A program made the position numbers and the translations under genes. Of a DNA stretch of 64,000 nt, positions 58,824-64,000 are shown one piece after another; the stretch's first letter is position 1, and each line of letters opens with the position of its first letter. Source of the DNA: Eleginops maclovinus (lineage: Eukaryota > Chordata > Actinopteri > Perciformes > Eleginopidae); NCBI RefSeq assembly GCF_036324505.1, contig NC_086370.1, forward strand, positions 12,510,512 through 12,574,511. The letters are read 5' to 3'. Under the pieces are notes generated by a model, which made no database searches, was not told the DNA's origin, and saw only the letters and a program-made list of their open reading frames with translations.

Positions 58824-61800
58824 GTAAGAGACACAACAGCACCGTGTTAGACTATAAAACACTCAATATAGGGGGCTTTTTTTTATGTGGAAATGAAACT
58901 GACCAGAAATGGAAATTTGAGATAATAATTAATCATAAATCCTAGTCACACCAGGTCTCCCTCCTACTTCAGCCCTTTGAACAAATACTTTTGCACTGAA
59001 AATCCGCCTGAGCCTCAAACAGGCTAATAGAAAGTCACCAAGCACTGTCTGCTTATTTGATGTAGTCGTCAAAAAGCTATGTTTTTAGTGCACTAAAGCA
59101 CTCAAGGGTACAGTGAAGAACAGTGACCATAAATCACTGTGTGACACAGTACGCCTTATTCTGACTTGTGAAATGTCATTAGTGACAAAGTTTGAAATGA
59201 AGCCTAATGAGGCTGCTCCGTCAGGCAGCTAAGCAACAACACGCAGCTGCTTGTGGCGACCCAAAAGCTTTGCTGCCACTGTAATCAAGGAAACCTGCTC
59301 CACTGGGTTTGCATTGATGCAACTTAAAGAATAATAGCATCAGCGTAGCAACACATTGTAACTGAACATATTTTAATTCATTTTATTGGGTATTTGTCCT
59401 GCTCTGCTAGTACAATACATACTGCATTGATTTGTAGTTAGACAGACATCACTTGGGAGTCTTTCTATTTTCTGTAATATTGTTTTGTTCCTGTGCTTTA
59501 CTGTCTGTATTTTTGTATATATCTTTATGTAATATATCTTTTTGTTCCACTGGTTTACAATTCTTAAATGTTGTTTTTATGTCAAGCCATTTAAATGATA
59601 TCTGAAAGAGCATTATTGCTTATGAGATATATGATCATTTATAAGAACTGGCTTGGATTTTTGCTCAGGTCTATTCATTTTAGGGGCCGATAAAACCCAA
59701 TTGTCTTTAAGCCTTAAAACTTTGCTGATACATCTTGTCATTGTTGGTGCAAATTCTTTAAAACTCCACAATGTCTAATCATAGGTTTCAATGTGACCTT
59801 GCAAGCGATCCACATCATAAAAAACCCGCACGCTCTGTTCTTCACAGTCAGTTTACAACAATACTGCTTTCATTATCAAGCCTGATAACAGACTGAATCG
59901 TCAACCTTTCGTTTCCAACTCTCGGGAGTGGACGGATTCAATGGTCTCTACCCCAAACATAGTGGGCACTCTCCTCTCCTAACAATTTGGTCGACCTTGT
60001 CTCTGCTTCCCAAGTATCTGACACTTTTTGTCTCCAAGCACTTGTTTGAGATGAATCACTTGTGGTCACTTTTCCTCTCATTGTCGCTGCTGGTGTAAGT
60101 GCTCAGTTAAGAGTTATGGGGAAGAGATGTCCAACAAAACACTGACAGTGTTCATTTTTTCCGTCTAACTCAAGTCAAGTTCCTTTCTCTGTTAAGTGTT
60201 GTGCCAACGTCTTTCAACGTTTCATGATCCTATAGCAATTTAATTTCAGCCTAATTCTGTGGCTTTAAAACTGTGGCTTACTGATTTTGCCGGCCTTATT
60301 AGAGAAGGACCAGAGGAATATGTCAGGAGCCTCAGGAGCAGAGGTGGTATGTTTTAGTCCAGTGAGCCCCTCTGGACACTCCATAGAAATCAATTTGCTG
60401 TTTCCTCAGGATCATTGTGGAGAAAGTAATTAAGCTGTTTTCAGGAACTCCTCACTCTATTAAATAGATTTCAGATCCATAAGAAAATGCCAATTGAGAC
60501 AGTTTCTTGGGAACAGAAGACCCACAAGGGGATACAAGGGATATCTTTCTGTCCCTGTGTTTCTGCCTAATTAAGTACATATTCTGTCCAAATGTAACCT
60601 TTTTTTTATGCATGCGTACTTCTCATTGACAACATTGAATCTTCCTTGAATGTACAACCAATTACATGGAAATCTAGCAAAAAAACATTGTTGGTATTGG
60701 CTCCTTTAAAAACATCTAGCAATGTTTGTAAAGTATGTTTCATACTCTTAAAGGGTTATAATGATGGGAAGTAGTGATCCCACAGTTTATTTAAACAACC
60801 TAACACTCACTAAGTTAGGTGACAATCTCTTCTCTCTCAAAAATGTAAAAGTATCTGATTGTTTTGAAACACTTCCACAGACAACAGATCAGGAGCAAAA
60901 TGAAAATATTGTAGGTCCTTGTTTTCTCTATCATACTTTCTGGCATTGATTAGGTGTCCCAGGTGTAAATCAGCTCCTGGTTAATGAAAACCAGTGGAGC
61001 TAAAGGAGTAAACAATCTGTGAACCATTGACCATCCAAAAATGCCTGGCCAGTTTTGGGTTGTCGCCTTCAAGGGAGTCATAAAAATGTGTTTTGAAAAA
61101 ATAAACACATGATCATGAACAAATTTCACAGCCACGATACACTGGCTGAGAATCCTGGTTCTGTGTAATGAATGTAACAGTGCCTGCAAAGTAAGCAAAG
61201 CAGAGCGGTCCAGAGGGACAGAGCTATTGTCCAACAACAACTTCTGTGACCTAATTGCACAGTCAGCACCCATCAAGACACTGCTGTGTCACTATCTTAA
61301 ACATCTTGGTAACACTGCACTTTCAGTTAATGGTAATTAGCCACATGAAGGAACTCTTTGATCGAGGGCACGGCCCACAAAGAGGATGAACAAAAAAAAA
61401 AAAGTCACGAAGAGCTTGGAAAGATGAGTAAGATGAAAACACAGCCAACTTCCCCAAGTTAAAAACTGATTTTTGACTACAACTTAGATAAATCGTACAT
61501 GTATTGATTATAAATGGTTTTCCAACAAAATGTTACTGTGTCCTATAATGTTGAATTCTCTTTAAGAATGTGAGTTAAAATATTCACTTCACCTGAAAAC
61601 TGCAAAAAAAGAGAGAGAGAAAAAAGCAGATTACCTGTTATTTCCGTTTCCTTAAAGAATTCTATTAAAGAACACAGATACAAACATTAAAATTGGTTTA
61701 AAAGCCGTGAAAACCCGATTTTAAAACATGTTTTTACTTGAGCAGCATTGGCACTGCCGATTGTCACAAAGTAAATGTTCTTTTTTTTTTTTTTACTTGA

Positions 61801-64000
61801 AACTTCGCTTTGTGTCATAGCTAATCAATAATGCCCAGTGTCGCTCTCTGTCACCGGTGGCAAATTACAAAATGTCATAAATCTGTTCCTTCACGTTCCA
61901 ACAGTCCAACAGTGCTCATTCGTGCTTACCGCTGCCATATTGCTGCAACTTAATTAAATGCAAAGTAATTAAATTATTACTTGGGAGAGTTCTTCCGCAT
62001 GGTTTCGGATTTGACGACGTGACACATGGAGGATTAATGTCGTCCAACAGGGAAACAACCAGTGCTGAGGAAATGATTCTTTATGGCACACCCTTAGACA
62101 CCTACTGTGGGCGTGTTCACTGAAGACATGTCATAGCAGGAAGAAACACAGGTGTAACTAATTAGTGACGGCTACATTTCATTGGTCAGTTACAGGGCTC
62201 AGGTATCGTTGATGTTATTAGTTCTACCTGTGATTCTCCTGAAATGACTTCATGCCTGTTGAGAAAAAGGTCTGTTCTGTGATATTGCATAATTTTATGG
62301 TCTAGGTAGCATTTAATTAATGATGATACAATATAGCAAAACAAGCTTCAGGCCCATAAATATCTGAGTTGCAATGAGAAAGTAATGATATTCAATTTTG
62401 TTACAATACAACAAGGTTAGTGACTGAAACTTCCTCAGGCTTTGAGTCAGAGATAGAGATCACATAAAATATACATCGAGAAAACGTTAATGCCCTGGCA
62501 GTGGCTTTGGTTTTATATTTCAACTGATTACATTCATTAATGTTTATGTTGAGGTTTGCAAGGAAGAAAAAAACTATTTGTTTAAAGTGTTTGCAAACCA
62601 AATGTTATTGCACTTTTGTTCATATATCAGCACTATTAAAATAAAAGTGCACAATACACTACTTTTGAATTCAATATTGAATTTCACGCATAACAACTGA
62701 ATCAATTGAATTGATCGCGATACATTTTTTTAATCATTACCCAACACTAATAGAGTATATATATATTCTAATAATATCATCTTCTTGAAATATAAATATT
62801 ATTTGGTACTAGACAAAACCATTTCATCCATATCAACAGTAGCACATTTTGAGAATTGTTTTATCTTATTCACCTTAGGAATAATGTCCATACATGTATT
62901 GCACCAATAGAGCTAAAAACAAATTTTCAGGAAATGCTTTCAGGGCAGAGTCTGCTAGCAACAAGCAGTTTGATGCAGGAAAAGAGCAAAGTCTACAATA
63001 GGCAGTGATTAGATTTACTTGGTAAAGCTGCAGCTACTATAAAACCCGGAGGGATGATGCATTTTATTACAGACCCGTCCCAGTGGCAAAGCATCATTCA
63101 CAGGGGACGACTTGTGTGCTGTGTGCACCACTCGCTGTAAAATCTACATTAGGTTTGCTGTTGTTGTATAGCCTGTCAAGATAAGGTAAAGTTGGCCTTG
63201 GTGCTTTGCACCATCTCACCGTCACTTTCTTTAATCTCCTCTCAAAAAGTGACGAAACCTTGAAAACGGAGTTGATCTCGGTTGACGGTTGAGGACCAGG
63301 TACATCTGTACTTGTCAGGTTTTGACAAGTAAATAATGATACACACAGCGACCTTAAGCAAGCCTTAATATTGTACACTGATATGACTATTTACTCAGCA
63401 AAAAAAAAAAAGAAGAAGATGATGATTAAGCAGCATAGTCATTTTCATTACAGCCTAACAAGAATTTATCCTCTGGTGTTTAATGAGACAGCTTGATTAG
63501 CATCTCATAACCTTGGGGCATGAAATGGATTTTCAATGGCTGATACCGTCTACATCTGGGAGTCCAGTGCTGGGACTACTCTACACATGTTTATTTGTGT
63601 CATTTGGTTAGAAACATAATGGCCATATTTCTGCTCTTATAACCTTTAAACAAACTTGTTTTTGAAAGTATACGTTTTGTGGGGAATTTACTTTATCCAT
63701 CCGTTCTGCAGGTACATACAAACGCATCCCACAACAAGTGTGTTTTGTCCTTGTGGGTGCCCTGTTTTTGAGCTTATCGGTCTTGGGTTACAGTGACCTT
63801 TATAAAGTGCAGCAGTGGTGCTCTACCTAAAGAGGAATTCCATTTTTGTCTTGCAGAGATGTCACTTTACCAAAGAAAGGCCTACATGGGGAAAGGTGTT
63901 TTGTCTAGATAAGTGTGGAATTCAGTAGGGATAGTACAGAGGGTGAATAACATTACAGCACTTGTGCGATAACATCATAGTTCACTTTGGGATTTCACCG
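58824..64000 (+). other. khdrbs2 intron 2, cut by the window end
   Basis: No KH-domain exon (GKLLGPRGNS-like) was seen up to the window end. A decayed repeat may lie at 62610-62755. Confidence 0.6.
62610..62755. repeat. Possible decayed teleost repeat
   Basis: TTGATCGCGATACATTTTTT and CCCAACACTAATAG resemble the end of a dispersed fish element I recall. The preceding bases form an imperfect inverted repeat of TTGCACTTTTGTT with AATAAAAGTGCA. Low confidence. Confidence 0.35.

Noticed and set aside
1..64000. tRNA, rRNA, CRISPR, Tc1-like transposon and endogenous viral sequences
   Set aside because: No A/B-box tRNA pattern, array of spaced repeats, transposase or viral protein frame was recognised on reading either strand. 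A covariance-model or RepeatMasker search would be decisive.

Overview
This is teleost fish nuclear DNA. It shows long introns, GT-AG splice sites, dispersed teleost repeats and four recognisable vertebrate genes. Genes were identified by comparing exon translations with remembered vertebrate proteins; no database was searched. Splice boundaries were assigned by hand from the consensus sites and checked by phase, and every exon-exon join described here keeps frame.

Layout: (1) 5620-28378, + strand: the 3' part of eys (eyes shut homolog), ten exons encoding about 899 C-terminal residues of alternating EGF and laminin-G domains, up to the stop codon. (2) 29410-37139, - strand: the complete coding region of phf3 (15 coding exons; PHD finger, TFIIS central domain, SPOC domain, Arg/Asp/His-rich tail) plus a 5'UTR exon near 38.6 kb. 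Its last exon carries a one-base frame break in this sequence. (3) 40991-44003, - strand: a complete six-exon isoaspartyl peptidase/L-asparaginase gene (308 residues, all catalytic threonines present) plus a 5'UTR exon near 44.6 kb. (4) 48188-58823 and onward, + strand: the first two coding exons of khdrbs2 (SLM-1), separated by a 10.4 kb intron. The KH domain lies beyond the window.

The order and orientation eys / phf3 / khdrbs2 match my recollection of human 6q11-q12 (KHDRBS2 - LGSN - PTP4A1 - PHF3 - EYS). No lgsn or ptp4a1 exons were seen between phf3 and khdrbs2; the asparaginase-family gene occupies that interval. The four genes are not an operon or a pathway. eys encodes a photoreceptor extracellular-matrix protein, phf3 an RNA polymerase II regulator, asrgl1 an amidohydrolase and khdrbs2 a neuronal splicing regulator. 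eys and phf3 converge tail to tail, with candidate poly(A) signals about 210 bp apart.

Non-coding sequence fills most of the window. It includes a 531-bp hAT-type MITE with a perfect 8-bp target duplication, several decayed teleost repeats (one with near-palindromic estrogen-response-like sequences), CA microsatellites, a 16-G run and two perfect long-armed hairpins in khdrbs2 intron 1. No tRNA, rRNA, CRISPR or viral sequence was recognised, and nothing amounts to a wholly new system. The points most worth checking are the paired loss of two cysteines in one Eys laminin-G domain, the phf3 frame break, and the Asp-Thr processing site and GC-AG intron of the asparaginase gene.
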